This document shows, in pieces, positions 44,132 to 54,653 of a stretch of DNA of 64,000 bases (position 1 is its first letter; the number at the start of each line of letters is the position of its first letter). The DNA comes from Hyphomicrobium sp. (lineage in GTDB: Bacteria > Pseudomonadota > Alphaproteobacteria > Rhizobiales > Hyphomicrobiaceae), in the NCBI GenBank assembly GCA_016793445.1, contig JAEUME010000003.1, forward strand, positions 178,157 through 242,156. The letters are read 5' to 3'. A program made the position numbers and the translations under genes. A model generated the notes under the pieces. The model saw only the letters and a program-made list of their open reading frames with translations, was not told the origin of the DNA and searched no databases.

Positions 44132-45580
44132 ATGTCGTTCGTGAGCTTACTGGAACCGGACGCCGGCGTGGTGGCCCGCCGCGCCTTGATCGTGGAGGGG
44201 CTGAGCAAGATCATCGGTCCGGAGGCGCTCGTCATCGACGAGGATGGCCGCCGCGCGTTCGAGACGGATGCATTGACCGCTTACCGCCGCGTGCCCCTGG
44301 TCGTGGTGTTGCCGCGCACAACGGAGGAGGTGTCGCGCGTGCTGCGCTACTGTCACGACAACGGACTGAAAGTGGTGCCGCGCGGGGCAGGCACGTCGCT
44401 CTGCGGCGGTGCGCTGCCCGGAGAAGATACGGTCGTCGTGTGTGTCTCCAAGATGAACCGTGTCCTGGAGCTGGATTATGTGAACCGCACAGCGCGCGTG
44501 GAGGCCGGCATCACCAACCTGGCCATCTCGGGCAAGGTTGCCGCGCAGAATTTCTTCTATGCGCCAGATCCATCCTCGCAGCTTGCCTGCACGCTGGCGG
44601 GCAACCTCGCCATGAATTCCGGTGGCGCACACTGCCTTAAATACGGTGTCACCACCAACAATGTGCTTGGCCTCAAGATGGTGCTCATCGACGGCACGGT
44701 CGTCGAGTTCGGAGGCACGCATCTGGAACCTGCCGGTTATGACTTCCTCTCTCTCGTCATTGGCTCGGAAGGACAGTTTGGCATCGTGACCGAGGCGACC
44801 GTGCGCATCCTCAAGAAGGCCGAAGGCGCACGCCCGATGATGGTCGGCTTCTCTTCGCCCGAGGCCGCGGGCCAGTGCGTGGCCGGAATCATCGGCGCTG
44901 GAATCATTCCTGTCGCCATCGAATACATGGACAAGCCGGCCATCCAGGTATGCGAAGCCTACGCGCACGCGGGCTACCCGCTCGATGCGGAAGCCCTGCT
45001 CATCATCGAGGTGGAAGGCTCTCCATCCGAAATCGAAATGCTGCTGGCGCGCATCACGGAGATTGCGGCGAAGTTCGAGCCCAAGTCCATCGAGGTCAGC
45101 TCGGATGAAGACCAGAGCGCCAAGATCTGGGCCGGACGCAAAGCCGCATTCGGCGCCATCGGGCGCATCGCCGACTACTACTGCATGGATGGCACCATTC
45201 CGCTCGGGCAATTGCCGATGGTGCTGGGCCGCATTTCGGAGATTTGCACCGGCTACGGTCTCAAGGTCGCCAACATCTTCCATGCCGGCGATGGCAACCT
45301 GCATCCCCTGATCCTCTACAACGCCAATGACCCCGATGAAGCGAGCAAGGCGGAGAGCGCGGGCGCCGACATTCTGAAACTCTGCGTGGAGGCGGGCGGC
45401 TGTCTGACCGGCGAGCACGGGGTGGGTATCGAGAAGCGCGACCTCATGACAGTTCAGTTCTCGCCCACCGATCTTGCCGTGCAGATGCGCATCAAGACGG
45501 TGTTCGATCCCGATTGGCTGCTGAACCCCGGAAAGGTCTTTCCGCTGGAGGTAAGCGCCGCCGCCCGCCAGGCAGCCTGA
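44132..45580 (+). CDS. glcD: Glycolate oxidase FAD-binding subunit GlcD
   Basis: A 482-residue FAD-linked oxidase, the large subunit of the membrane-linked glycolate oxidase that makes glyoxylate. PP-loop region: VVPRGAGTSLCGGALPG, GNLAMNSGGAHCLKYGVTTN and IGSEGQFGIVTEATVRIL; C-terminal metal and active-site marks NIFHAGDGNLHPLILYN and LTGEHGVGIEKRDLM. ATG at 44132 with GGAGG upstream; the frame starts 18 codons earlier without a good site. First gene of glcDEF. Confidence 0.95.
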   Translation: MSFVSLLEPDAGVVARRALIVEGLSKIIGPEALVIDEDGRRAFETDALTAYRRVPLVVVLPRTTEEVSRVLRYCHDNGLKVVPRGAGTSLCGGALPGEDTVVVCVSKMNRVLELDYVNRTARVEAGITNLAISGKVAAQNFFYAPDPSSQLACTLAGNLAMNSGGAHCLKYGVTTNNVLGLKMVLIDGTVVEFGGTHLEPAGYDFLSLVIGSEGQFGIVTEATVRILKKAEGARPMMVGFSSPEAAGQCVAGIIGAGIIPVAIEYMDKPAIQVCEAYAHAGYPLDAEALLIIEVEGSPSEIEMLLARITEIAAKFEPKSIEVSSDEDQSAKIWAGRKAAFGAIGRIADYYCMDGTIPLGQLPMVLGRISEICTGYGLKVANIFHAGDGNLHPLILYNANDPDEASKAESAGADILKLCVEAGGCLTGEHGVGIEKRDLMTVQFSPTDLAVQMRIKTVFDPDWLLNPGKVFPLEVSAAARQAA

Positions 45581-45666
45581 GGGTGCGCGAGACCGTCTTC
45601 CCGCACGCCATCACGACGACGACCAGGGCTCGCAGAAAGCCCGGAGCATTGAAAGGAAACGACCCG

Positions 45667-46890
45667 GTGAGTGAATTGTGGCGACCTGCCGTTGAGTGGG
45701 AGTTGCGCAGCATGATCGCGCAACTTGCCGCAAGCAGCCGTCCGGCGGAGATCGTCGGGCATGGCTCCCTGCGGGGCGTGGGCCGACCCATCGCTGACGA
45801 TCTCACCATCACGACCGCGTCCTTGCGCGGCGTGACGCTCTACCAGCCTACGGAGCTCGTCATGTCGGCGCGCTCAGGCACGCCGCTCGCGGAGATCGAA
45901 GCTGAGTTGGCATCTCAGGGACAGATGCTGGCTTTCGAGCCCATGGATCTGGGGCCGGCCAGCGGAGGCCCTGCCGGCGCGCAGACTATCGGCGGCGTAT
46001 TTGCGAGCAACATGCCGGGGCCCCGTCGTATCTCAGCGGGAGGCGCGCGCGATCATCTGCTGGGGGCAAGCGCCGTCAACGGCCGCGCTGAGCTTTTCAA
46101 ATCCGGCGGCCGCGTGATGAAGAACGTGACGGGCTATGACGTGGCGCGCGGCCTCACGGGAAGCTGGGGCACGCTTGCCGTGCTCTCGGAAGTCACCTTC
46201 AAGGTCGTGCCCATGCCGGAAGCGACCCTGACCCTCGCCTATGCCGGGTTGCCAGACGACCTCGCCGTAGAGGCCATGACGGCCGCAATGGGAACGCCCT
46301 ACGACATCTCGTCGGCCGCACATCTGCCCAAGGGCTCCGCGGCTCGTCTCTCCGATCAAAAGCTTGCCGCGCTGGGCACATCCCTCACGCTGATCCGCCT
46401 CGAGACCTTTGCGAGCTTCATCGCTGGACGCTCGGGCAAGCTGAAGGAGGCCTTGAAGGTCTACGGGGGCCCCTTGCAGCTTGGCGCGGAGCAGTCGCAA
46501 TCCGTGTGGTCCGATATCCGCCGTTTGAACGTCATGCCGTTCTCGCCCGACACCAGCCTGTGGCGGATCTCCACGACCCCCACCAAGGCGCCCGAAATCG
46601 TTGCCGCCATCAGCCGATTCATGACCACCCATGCCGTGTACGATTGGTCGGGCGGTCTCATCTGGCTTGAAGTTCCAGCCGCAGCGGATGCGGGTTCGGC
46701 TGACGTGCGCAGAGCGGTTGCGGTGCGCGGGGGTCATGCAACGCTGATCCGCGCCGCACCGCAGGTTCGCCATACCGTCGAGGTGTTCGAGCCGATGAAG
46801 CCGGAAGTCGAGCGGCTGACGCGCGGTCTCAAAGCGGCCTTCGATCCCGGCCACATGCTTAATCCGGGGCGCATGTACGCGGGTCTTTGA
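45667..46890 (+). CDS. glcE: Glycolate oxidase FAD-binding subunit GlcE
   Basis: A 407-residue second FAD-binding subunit. Marks are VGHGSLRGVGRPI, LAFEPMDLGPASGGPAGAQT, IGGVFASNMPGPRRISAGGA and KNVTGYDVARGLTGSWGTLA, ending with AAFDPGHMLNPGRMY. Start is GTG with AAGGAAA eight bases upstream; it lies 86 bp after glcD. An upstream overlap of the same frame into glcD is a shadow. Confidence 0.94.
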   Translation: MSELWRPAVEWELRSMIAQLAASSRPAEIVGHGSLRGVGRPIADDLTITTASLRGVTLYQPTELVMSARSGTPLAEIEAELASQGQMLAFEPMDLGPASGGPAGAQTIGGVFASNMPGPRRISAGGARDHLLGASAVNGRAELFKSGGRVMKNVTGYDVARGLTGSWGTLAVLSEVTFKVVPMPEATLTLAYAGLPDDLAVEAMTAAMGTPYDISSAAHLPKGSAARLSDQKLAALGTSLTLIRLETFASFIAGRSGKLKEALKVYGGPLQLGAEQSQSVWSDIRRLNVMPFSPDTSLWRISTTPTKAPEIVAAISRFMTTHAVYDWSGGLIWLEVPAAADAGSADVRRAVAVRGGHATLIRAAPQVRHTVEVFEPMKPEVERLTRGLKAAFDPGHMLNPGRMYAGL

Positions 46891-46942
46891 TCGCGCTTCG
46901 TGCTATGGTGCCCAAAAGACCGGTTCAGAAAAAAGAAAATCG

Positions 46943-48310
46943 ATGCAGACTAGATTTACGCCCGAGCAGCTTGCCAATCCGGTGACGGCGGAAGCCGAGA
47001 AAATCCTGCGCCGCTGTGTCCACTGCGGTCTGTGTACAGCAACCTGTCCGACCTACCTCGTTCTGGGCGACGAGCGCGACAGTCCGCGCGGGCGGATCTA
47101 TGCCATCAAGGACATGATGGAGCGCGGACTTGATGCGCCACAGGAGGTGTCCACGCACATCGACCGTTGCCTGTCGTGCTTCTCCTGCATGACGACGTGC
47201 CCGTCGGGCGTCGATTACATGCATCTGGTCGAGATTGCGCGCAATCACATTGAAGAAACGGGCACGCGTAGTGCTCGCGACCGTCTCATCCGCCGTGTCC
47301 TGGCCGAAACCATACCCTATCCGCGCCGCTTCAAATGGGCGTTGAAGGCCGCGCCGCTTGGGCGGCCATTCACGAGCCTGATGAAGCGCATCGGGTTGAC
47401 GCAGGTGGCGGCGATGGTCGATATGGCGCCGCGCAACATCGGCCGTCAGCGCTTCATCGGGCCGGGCAAAGCCGAAATCACCAAGGGCAAGCGAACGGCG
47501 CGCGTGATCCTGCTTGCCGGGTGCGCCCAGCAGGTGCTGCGCCCGCAGATCAATGACGCCACGATCCGGCTGCTCGGCCGCAGCGGTGTGGAGGTCGTGG
47601 TGTCGGCGGACGCTGGTTGTTGCGGCGCGCTGACCGGCCATATCGGCATGGAAGAGCAAGCGCTGCAGGCTGCCCGACGCAATGTCGATGCATGGTCGAA
47701 GGAGATCGCGAAAGAGCCGGTCGACGCCATTATCATAAATGCATCCGGATGCGGGACCACGGTGAAGGACTACGGCCATCTGCTGGCCCGCGATCCCGAA
47801 TATGCCGAGCGCGCCAAGACCGTATCGGCTTTGGCCAAGGACATTAGCGAGTTCCTGACATCCCACGATATCGGTGCGCCGTTGCGCTGGACGTCGCTGA
47901 AGGTCGCCTATCACTCGGCCTGCTCGATGCAGCACGGCCAGCGCATCACGCGCGAACCCAAGACGTTGCTGAAGAAGGCGGGCTTTACCGTTCTGGATAT
48001 CCCGGAGGCGCACATCTGCTGCGGCTCGGCCGGTGTCTACAACATCCTGCAGCCGGAGATCGCCGGTGCGTTGCTGGAGCGCAAATCAACCAACATCAAG
48101 GAATTGCGTCCCGACCTCGTCGCCGCCGGCAATATAGGCTGTATCGCGCAGATCGCGCGCGGCGTGCCCTATCCGGTCGTGCACACGGTCGAGCTGATGG
48201 ACTGGGCTTACGGCGGCCCCGTGCCCGAGGGCCTTGAAGCTTTTACCGAGTACGCCACCGACGTGCCCGAGCCCGCCCAGCGGCGCATGGAAGATTATAT
48301 CCGCGCTTGA
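46943..48310 (+). CDS. glcF: Glycolate oxidase iron-sulfur subunit GlcF
   Basis: A 455-residue iron-sulfur subunit. Two [4Fe-4S] sites lie near the N-terminus, CVHCGLCTATCPTY and CLSCFSCMTTCPSGV, followed by two CCG domains (AGCCGALTGHIG with INASGCGTTVKDYG; and HSACSMQHGQ with CCGSAGVYNIL). It carries electrons from GlcDE to the quinone pool. Last gene of glcDEF; 52 bp after glcE. Confidence 0.95.
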   Translation: MQTRFTPEQLANPVTAEAEKILRRCVHCGLCTATCPTYLVLGDERDSPRGRIYAIKDMMERGLDAPQEVSTHIDRCLSCFSCMTTCPSGVDYMHLVEIARNHIEETGTRSARDRLIRRVLAETIPYPRRFKWALKAAPLGRPFTSLMKRIGLTQVAAMVDMAPRNIGRQRFIGPGKAEITKGKRTARVILLAGCAQQVLRPQINDATIRLLGRSGVEVVVSADAGCCGALTGHIGMEEQALQAARRNVDAWSKEIAKEPVDAIIINASGCGTTVKDYGHLLARDPEYAERAKTVSALAKDISEFLTSHDIGAPLRWTSLKVAYHSACSMQHGQRITREPKTLLKKAGFTVLDIPEAHICCGSAGVYNILQPEIAGALLERKSTNIKELRPDLVAAGNIGCIAQIARGVPYPVVHTVELMDWAYGGPVPEGLEAFTEYATDVPEPAQRRMEDYIRA

Positions 48311-48319
48311 GGCGCCGCT

Positions 48320-48384
48320 CCCCCTGACGACGTCCGGCCCCCGGCCCGAAATCCTGAAGGGTGTCAGACACTGGGGGATTTTTC
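48320..48384 (+). terminator. Possible terminator of glcDEF
   Basis: TCCCCCTGAC (48319-48328) can pair with GTCA-GACACT-GGGGG (48363-48377), leaving a bulge and a long loop, and ATTTTT follows. The stem is imperfect, so this is a moderate call. Confidence 0.45.
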
Positions 48385-48393
48385 TGCCCACCA

Positions 48394-48422
48394 TTGACAT
48401 TATACGTCATATTTGGATTAAG
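48394..48422 (+). promoter_or_regulatory. Promoter/operator candidate for the JmjC-like gene
   Basis: A consensus -35 word TTGACA (48394-48399) begins a small dyad, TGAC-N7-GTCA (48395-48409). The -10 at 17 bases (ATTAAG) is poor, so a regulator overlapping this dyad could matter. Confidence 0.35.
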
Positions 48423-48546
48423 GGCTTGAGATCCTGCACGCCGCTTGCATGGCGGCGCGGCGAACATGGTGCGCCGTCTCATAATGAAGCGCCGCTACGG
48501 ATCCCGGCTGCGTAGCCTGCCGGATCGAACTTACGAGGTGATGCGT

Positions 48547-49485
48547 ATGTCGAACCCGATCTTTACGAACTGGACCCAGGATCTGACGGACAAGTGGGCT
48601 AAGGCGCCGCTGAAGGCGACCCATCGCCTGCACGAGCATCCGTTGTTCTCCTTCGACGCGTTGGCCGATCTCATCGACCGCTATCCGCGTGAGCACTACG
48701 CGCTCGTGCAAATGGGCCCGCAAGGCTCGCCGCGCCGCACATGGCGGGAGGGCGATATTGGCGGCCTCAAGGGTGCGGCCGTGATCGACTCGATCCGCAA
48801 CGGCCGCATGTGGCTCAACCTGCGCAATGTCGGCGCGGTGGATGCGCGCTATCGCGAGCTTCTCGATGCAGCTTTCGAGGAGGTCGCCCGCAACGTCCCT
48901 GGATATGACACCTACGCGCGGACCAACGGCATTTTGATCTCCTCGCCCAACGCGCAAGTCTACTATCACACGGACCTTCCCGGTCAGTCGCTATGGCAGC
49001 TTCACGGCCGCAAGCGCGTCTTCGTCTATCCCAACACGCCGCCGTTCCTGACCGACGAACAGCTTGAGAATATTGCCCTGTTCGAGGTCGAGGTCGACAT
49101 GCGCTACGAGCCCGCATACGACCAGCACGCACAGGTGTTCGAAATCGGCGGCGGCGAGATGCTGCATTGGCCGCTCAATGCGCCCCATCGTGTCGAGAAC
49201 CTCGACTGCCTCAATGTCTCGATGACGACGGAATACTGGACGGAAGCGATCCGCCGCAGCCAGATGATCAACATGGCGAACGGTATCCTGCGTTATAAGG
49301 CGGGCGTCACGCCCAAGAGCCGTGTCACCAAGGGGTTGGGCTTCTGGACCAAGGCTGCGCTTCAGGCGGGCGTCAAGCGCGCCGGCTTGTTGAAGAAGGA
49401 GCGCAAGGCGCGACGGCCAATCGAGTTCAAGCTCGATCCTGTACATCCGGGCGCCATCATAGATTTCCAGCAGGCTGCTGAGTGA
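48547..49485 (+). CDS. JmjC/cupin-like Fe(II) oxygenase-type protein
   Basis: A 312-residue protein with a double-stranded beta-helix core: YYHTDLPGQSLWQLHGRKRV gives His141 and Asp143 (HxD), and EMLHWPLNAPHRVEN gives the distal His (207 or 214). This is the metal triad of Fe(II)/2-oxoglutarate JmjC-like hydroxylases. WQLHGRKRVFVYP is typical of the cupin_8 group, whose members hydroxylate proteins or small molecules. The ATG at 48547 has GAGGTG eight bases upstream; earlier in-frame starts are poorer. The GNAT-like gene follows 51 bp later. The substrate is unknown. Confidence 0.82.
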   Translation: MSNPIFTNWTQDLTDKWAKAPLKATHRLHEHPLFSFDALADLIDRYPREHYALVQMGPQGSPRRTWREGDIGGLKGAAVIDSIRNGRMWLNLRNVGAVDARYRELLDAAFEEVARNVPGYDTYARTNGILISSPNAQVYYHTDLPGQSLWQLHGRKRVFVYPNTPPFLTDEQLENIALFEVEVDMRYEPAYDQHAQVFEIGGGEMLHWPLNAPHRVENLDCLNVSMTTEYWTEAIRRSQMINMANGILRYKAGVTPKSRVTKGLGFWTKAALQAGVKRAGLLKKERKARRPIEFKLDPVHPGAIIDFQQAAE

Positions 49486-49536
49486 GCCTGTCATGGGCGG
49501 CTGCCGGGCGGCGGGAAGGCATCAAGCGGTAGAGCT

Positions 49537-50727
49537 GTGACGAGTTTGAGTGAGAACGCTGCTTTGAGCGAAGCGGCCCCGGCGGTGCGTCCTTGGAAAT
49601 GGCGGGGACCGCGGTTCATCGCGGAGGTCTTCGATGGCGCCGACGAGGCGCTCGCGGCCCTCGACAGCGTGCAGCGCGGGCTCGTGTCCACCGGCTTTCA
49701 GTCCATCAACTGGCTGACGGTTCTCTACGAGGATCTGGCGTCCGCCAGGGGGGCGATGCCGCGTCTCGTCGTCGTCACCGAACGCAACAGCGGCGACGTT
49801 GCATTCATTCTGCCTCTTGTCGTTTACAAGAAACGCGCGCTGCGTGTGGCGCGGTTTGCCGACCTTGGCGTCTCCGATTACGGCGGCCCGATGCTGGGTC
49901 CTGCACTGTTGACCAAGAAACGCTCGATCCGGCGCGCCTGGCGCGCGGTGCGGCGCGCGCTGAAGGACGTCGACATGATCCGGCTGGAACGTATGCCCGC
50001 CGAGATCGGAGGGCGTGCCAATCCTCTTCTCACGCGCTCGGGCATCACACCTGCCCGTCACAACGGCAACGTGCTTACCATCGACACCACGGTTGATGAT
50101 TTCTTGCGCCAGCGCGGCAAGAAGTACCGCAAGGAAGTCGAGCGCTGCACCCGGTTATGGGAGAAGGAGGGCGATGCTCGCTTTGCTCGGGCCATGACTT
50201 CCGCCGAGATCGCGCGCGCCTACGTCGGGCTCGAAGAGCAGCAGTCTGCCCGGCACGCAGCTTTGGGCAGCAAGTACATCCTCAATGAGCCGGCCTATCG
50301 CGCCTTCTACGAACGCCTCGTGATGGACGGTACCGAATGTGGCCTGGGTTATCTGTTCACGCTGGAGGCGCGCGGCGAGATCGCCGCTGCTCTGTTTGGC
50401 ATCCTGCATGAGGGAACCTTCACGCTGCTGCGCATCTCCAATGGAGGTGATCGATGGAGCCACCTGTCTCCGGGCCGGCTGATCATCTTGGAGACGATGA
50501 GGTACTTCGTTGCCAAAGGGGTGCGCCGCTTCGATTTCGGTATTGGCGACTATCCCTTCAAGCGCGGCTTTGGCGTCACCGAGGTTGCGCTTTACGATCT
50601 CATCGTCGCCAGGGATGTCGCCGCGCTTCCCAAGACGCTCTATCACCGGGCCGTCGCACATGCCCGCAAGAATCCGGCGATCCGCGGCTTCGTGCGGCGA
50701 CTGAAGGCCCGCGCGGGTCAGGCGTAG
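49537..50727 (+). CDS. FemAB/GNAT-like acyltransferase
   Basis: A 396-residue protein of the Acetyltransf_6 (BioF2-like, FemAB-related) group. The N-terminal half has FQSINWLTVLYEDLASARGA, FADLGVSDYGGPMLGPALL; the C-terminal half holds the acyltransferase fold with RQRGKKYRKEVERCTRLWEK, LEEQQSARHAALG, SHLSPGRLIILETMRYFVAK and FDFGIGDYPFKRGFG. Such proteins often modify exopolysaccharide or transfer amino acids. It starts at GTG. Directly downstream of the JmjC-like gene and likely cotranscribed; the two probably share a pathway, which I cannot name. Confidence 0.82.
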   Translation: MTSLSENAALSEAAPAVRPWKWRGPRFIAEVFDGADEALAALDSVQRGLVSTGFQSINWLTVLYEDLASARGAMPRLVVVTERNSGDVAFILPLVVYKKRALRVARFADLGVSDYGGPMLGPALLTKKRSIRRAWRAVRRALKDVDMIRLERMPAEIGGRANPLLTRSGITPARHNGNVLTIDTTVDDFLRQRGKKYRKEVERCTRLWEKEGDARFARAMTSAEIARAYVGLEEQQSARHAALGSKYILNEPAYRAFYERLVMDGTECGLGYLFTLEARGEIAAALFGILHEGTFTLLRISNGGDRWSHLSPGRLIILETMRYFVAKGVRRFDFGIGDYPFKRGFGVTEVALYDLIVARDVAALPKTLYHRAVAHARKNPAIRGFVRRLKARAGQA

Positions 50728-50773
50728 GCCGCCCGGCTTTCATCTCTTGTCCCGGCGTGCTTTCCCACACTTT

Positions 50774-50915
50774 GTCATCCCGGCCGAGCGGAGCGAGCGC
50801 CGGGACCCAGGAGGTCTTGGCGTGATGTTGCGATGTATTGTGCTTCGCACTGATGCGTTAGGTCCCGGGTCGGCGCTCGCCTGGATTGCATCCTGTCTCG
50901 CTTGCTCGGGATGAC
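50774..50915 (+). repeat. Dispersed palindromic repeat, family A copy 1
   Basis: About 142 bp, beginning GTCATCCCGGCCGAGCGGAG and ending CTCGGGATGAC. Outer arms (CATCCCG / CGGGATG) and inner arms (CCGGGACC-like and GGTCCCGG) can pair, so the whole element folds as a large hairpin. Copies 2 and 3 follow at 54654 and 58686 in the same orientation. It fills the gap between the GNAT-like gene and hisS; a partial, decayed start of another copy is at about 50931-50965. Confidence 0.9.
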
Positions 50916-51102
50916 AAGATCTTGTTCGTCATTCTGGCCGCGTTCAGCGAGAGCCGGACCCAGGAGGGGGATGATAGCCAGTGAAAATGGCGCCAGATGA
51001 GGAACGGGACGCCCGGCTTTCGCACTGCGAGACCATCCGCTATAAGGCCCCAACGCACACCAGGCGGCCACGGGAGCCCCAGCAACTTAAAAGTTTCATT
51101 CC

Positions 51103-52617
51103 ATGTCCAAATCCAACAAAGGCGCGGGCGCTGACGCTGCGCCGGCGGCGCGCCCGGAAGCCAGGATTGCCAAGGGCTTCCGCGACATCGAGGCCGCCGA
51201 GCTCAAAGGCCTCAACGACATGCTGGGCGTCATCCGCTCGGTCTACGAGCGCTATGGGTTCGATCCGCTGGAGACGCCCGCGCTCGAATACACCGATGCG
51301 CTCGGCAAGTTTCTGCCTGACCAGGACCGGCCCAACGCGGGCGTGTTTTCGTTCCAGGACGACGACGAACAGTGGATGAGCCTGCGGTACGATCTGACCG
51401 CCCCTCTCGCGCGCTACGTCGCGCAGAACATCAACAGCCTGCCAAAGCCCTTCCGCCGTTACGCGTTCGGCAACGTGTATCGCAACGAGAAGCCGGGGCC
51501 GGGGCGCTTCCGCCAGTTCATGCAGTTCGACGCCGATACGGTGGGCGCGGAAAGCGTGGCGGCGGATGCTGAGATCTGCATGCTCGCCGCCGATACACTC
51601 GAAGCGCTCGGCATCAAGCGTGGCGATTACATCATTAAGGTCAACAGCCGCAAGGTGCTCGATGGTGTCCTGGAACTCGCAGGCGTCGATCTGACGGATA
51701 CCACCCAGACCGGCAAGCGCCTTACCGTGCTTCGCGCTATGGACAAGTTCGACAAGTTCGGCGTCGAAGGCGTGGCGCAATTGCTGGGCAAAGGCCGCAA
51801 GGATGAGAGCGGCGATTTCACGCCGGGCGCCGGCCTCGACGACGCCAATTCCCGGATCATCACGTCATTTCTCACCGCCGCCCAAGGCGCCCGCGAAGGG
51901 GCAATCGAGCGGGTGAACAAGATCATCGGAGGTAACGCCCGGGCAGAGGAGGGGCTTCGCGAACTGGAGACGATGTCGAACCTCGTGACGGCTGCCGGTT
52001 ACGATGCATCGCGCATCGCCTTCGACCCTTCCGTCGTGCGCGGCCTTGAATACTACACGGGTCCGGTGTTCGAAGCCGAACTGACGTTTCAGGTGAAGGA
52101 CGAGGACGGAAACACTGTGCGTTTCGGCTCGGTCGGCGGCGGGGGACGCTATGACGATCTCGTCGCGCGCTTCACCGGACAGAAGGTGCCTGCAACCGGC
52201 TTTTCCATCGGCGTTTCGCGTCTCCAGGCGGCACTCGCCCATGTCGGGCAGAAGGCGCAAACGGCGCTTGGCCCCGTGGTCGTGCTGGTCATGGACAAGG
52301 GTGAGATCGCCGCCTACCAGAAGATGGTGCAGCAGCTGCGCAACGCCGGCATCCGCTCGGAAATGTATCTGGGTTCGGCCGGCATGAACGCGCAGATGAA
52401 GTACGCCAACAAGCGCAACAGCCCCTGTGTCGTCATTCAGGGCTCTAACGAGCGTGAGGCGGGCACGGTGACGCTGAAGGACTTGATCGAGGGCGCGAAG
52501 GCGGCGGCGGCGATCAAGGACAACAAGGAATGGAAGGAAGCGCGCGCCGGGCAAGTGACCGTCCGCGCCGGCGATCTCATCGCCGAGGTCCGCAAAATTC
52601 TCGCGCGGCATAGTTGA
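51103..52617 (+). CDS. hisS: Histidine-tRNA ligase
   Basis: A 504-residue class II synthetase that charges tRNA-His. Motif 2 region [21 protein letters not shown] with [13 protein letters not shown], histidine motifs [13 protein letters not shown] and [11 protein letters not shown], and the C-terminal anticodon domain ([20 protein letters not shown]). It is the alphaproteobacterial version, with insertions in the middle ([17 protein letters not shown]). Starts at ATG 51103 without a clear ribosome site. First of hisS-hisZ-hisG. Confidence 0.95.
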   Translation: MSKSNKGAGADAAPAARPEARIAKGFRDIEAAELKGLNDMLGVIRSVYERYGFDPLETPALEYTDALGKFLPDQDRPNAGVFSFQDDDEQWMSLRYDLTAPLARYVAQNINSLPKPFRRYAFGNVYRNEKPGPGRFRQFMQFDADTVGAESVAADAEICMLAADTLEALGIKRGDYIIKVNSRKVLDGVLELAGVDLTDTTQTGKRLTVLRAMDKFDKFGVEGVAQLLGKGRKDESGDFTPGAGLDDANSRIITSFLTAAQGAREGAIERVNKIIGGNARAEEGLRELETMSNLVTAAGYDASRIAFDPSVVRGLEYYTGPVFEAELTFQVKDEDGNTVRFGSVGGGGRYDDLVARFTGQKVPATGFSIGVSRLQAALAHVGQKAQTALGPVVVLVMDKGEIAAYQKMVQQLRNAGIRSEMYLGSAGMNAQMKYANKRNSPCVVIQGSNEREAGTVTLKDLIEGAKAAAAIKDNKEWKEARAGQVTVRAGDLIAEVRKILARHS

Positions 52618-52723
52618 GGCTGGCATGGTTGAGTGGCGCAACCGGCTGGCGCTCGCAATCGGAGCAGGTTGCGCCAAGTGTTCCGCTCTCCCCGCACAGG
52701 GAGCGGGAAGAGGAAGCAAGTGA

Positions 52724-53902
52724 ATGACAGCAGAAACGGCCTTACGGTTCGAAGCGCTGGAAGCTCAGGCGCAAAAGCTTATGTCGGTCTTCACCAAGGC
52801 CGGGCACGAAGCGGTTGCACCCTCCGTCATCCAGCCCGCCGACGTGTTCCTGGATGCCATCGGCGAAGCCTTGCGCGCGCGCACCTACGTGTTCACGGAT
52901 CCCGATGGGGCGGAGCTGTGCCTGCGGCCCGATCTGACCCTGCCGACGTGCCGGCTGCACGTCGCCCGCCACGCCGATCCGGCCATCAAGGCACGCTACT
53001 GCTATAACGGCTCGGCGTTCCGCTTTCAGCCCCAGGGCGCAGACGAGGCGCATCCGCGCGAGTTCCGCCAAGCGGGGATCGAGCGCTTCGGAGAGAGCGA
53101 ACGCGAGACGGCGGAAGCTGCTGCCATCACGCTTATCATGGAAGCATTGCGCGGCGCGGGCCTCAATGACTGGACGATGCGCATCGGCGACCATGGCATG
53201 TTCCGGTCCGTGCTGACGGCGGCGGGTGTGCCCGAGCGCTGGCGGCGGCGGCTGGCGGATGCCTTCTGGGCGCCGGAACGGTTCCACGCCGAACTCAAGC
53301 AACTGACGCGTGCCCCTGACGCCAACGCGCGGAAGCTGCCGCGCGAATTGCTGACCGCGCTGGATCCCGGCGATACCGAGGCGAGCGAAGCCGCTGTCGG
53401 TGCGTATCTCGACGCCCATGCCATCGAGTTGACTGGCACGCGCACGCTCGCGGAGATGACGGGCCACCTGATCGATGTCGCGCGCGACATCGACGCCGCG
53501 CCGTTGCCGGCCGCCGCTGCATCGCTCATCGAGAGCTATGTTGCGGTCTCAGGGCCGGCGCGCGCATGTGGCGAGACGATCGCCGGATTGCTCAAAGGCG
53601 CGGGCGTCAGCGCCGGTCCGGCGCTCGATATCTATGACAAGCGGCTTGCCCAGCTCGCCAACGCGGGACTCGATCTGTCGCGCGTGACCTTCGCAGCCGA
53701 GTTCGGACGTAATCTGGAATACTATACGGGCCTCGTGTTCGAAGTGATCTCGCCGCTGTTTGGACCGGCAAGTCCGATCGCGGGCGGCGGCCGCTATGAC
53801 AGCCTGTTGCGATCCGCAGGCGCGGCAATCGACGTGCCTGCGGTGGGTGGCGCCATTCACACCGAGCGCCTTCTGAAGGCCGTGAAGGAGGCTCGGGCAT
53901 GA
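52724..53902 (+). CDS. hisZ: ATP phosphoribosyltransferase regulatory subunit
   Basis: A 392-residue HisZ, a HisRS paralogue without charging activity that joins short HisG in the first step of histidine synthesis. HisRS-like marks remain: [64 protein letters not shown] and [20 protein letters not shown] precedes the ATG. Its stop overlaps the hisG start by four bases. Located right behind hisS, the likely parent of the family. Confidence 0.94.
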   Translation: MTAETALRFEALEAQAQKLMSVFTKAGHEAVAPSVIQPADVFLDAIGEALRARTYVFTDPDGAELCLRPDLTLPTCRLHVARHADPAIKARYCYNGSAFRFQPQGADEAHPREFRQAGIERFGESERETAEAAAITLIMEALRGAGLNDWTMRIGDHGMFRSVLTAAGVPERWRRRLADAFWAPERFHAELKQLTRAPDANARKLPRELLTALDPGDTEASEAAVGAYLDAHAIELTGTRTLAEMTGHLIDVARDIDAAPLPAAAASLIESYVAVSGPARACGETIAGLLKGAGVSAGPALDIYDKRLAQLANAGLDLSRVTFAAEFGRNLEYYTGLVFEVISPLFGPASPIAGGGRYDSLLRSAGAAIDVPAVGGAIHTERLLKAVKEARA

Positions 53903-54597
53903 GCGCGAAGCTGACGCTGGCCATTCCCTCCAAGGGCCGCCTGATGGAGCAGGTGACGGAAGTGTTCGCAAAAGCGGGCCTCGTCGTGAAAAAGGTCGGC
54001 CACGCGCGCGGCTATCGCGGCGAAATCGAAGGCCTGCCCGGCGTCGATGTCGCTTACGTGTCGTCGTCGGAAATTGCCGCTGCATTGAAGGCGGGCAGCG
54101 TGCACCTGGGCATCACGGGCGAGGATCTCGTGCGCGAGAGCATGTCGGACGCCGACACGCGCGTCACGTTTCTTCGCCCGCTCGGCTTTGGCTTTGCCGA
54201 TGTCGTCGTGGCAGTGCCCGCGTGCTGGATCGACGTGACGACGGTAGCGGATCTGGAAGCGATCTCTGGCGCGTTCCGCCGTGCGCACGGCCGCTGGCCG
54301 CGTGCCGCGACCAAGTACAAGAACCTCACGCGCCGCTTCTTCGCCGCGCACGGCTTTGGCGATTATCGCATAGTCGAAAGCCTGGGAGCGACGGAGGGAA
54401 CGCCTGCGGCGGGCACGGCGGAGTTCATCGTGGACATCACCACGACGGGAGAGACGCTGCGCGCCAACGGTCTGCGTATTCTGGACGATGGCGTTATCTT
54501 GAAGTCGCAAGCGCACTTGATTGCCGCCAACCTCGCACCATGGACGCCACAACTGGCAAAATTGCGCGACGATCTCGCCAAACGGCTGGCGGGTTGA
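53899..54597 (+). CDS. hisG: ATP phosphoribosyltransferase, short form
   Basis: A 232-residue HisG of the short form, which lacks the regulatory C-terminal domain and so needs HisZ. Marks: [48 protein letters not shown] and the PRPP loop [19 protein letters not shown]. The ATG overlaps the hisZ stop (ATGA), so the two subunits are made together. Confidence 0.96.
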   Translation: MSAKLTLAIPSKGRLMEQVTEVFAKAGLVVKKVGHARGYRGEIEGLPGVDVAYVSSSEIAAALKAGSVHLGITGEDLVRESMSDADTRVTFLRPLGFGFADVVVAVPACWIDVTTVADLEAISGAFRRAHGRWPRAATKYKNLTRRFFAAHGFGDYRIVESLGATEGTPAAGTAEFIVDITTTGETLRANGLRILDDGVILKSQAHLIAANLAPWTPQLAKLRDDLAKRLAG

Positions 54598-54653
54598 CGT
54601 CCGCACTCGCATATACCCCGTCCTTCCGGGCGAGCGCGTCTTCTCTGCTCTTT

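Noticed and set aside
44147..45418. A 423-codon minus-strand frame over glcD
   Set aside because: Shadow; GlcD residues are fully conserved on the other strand.
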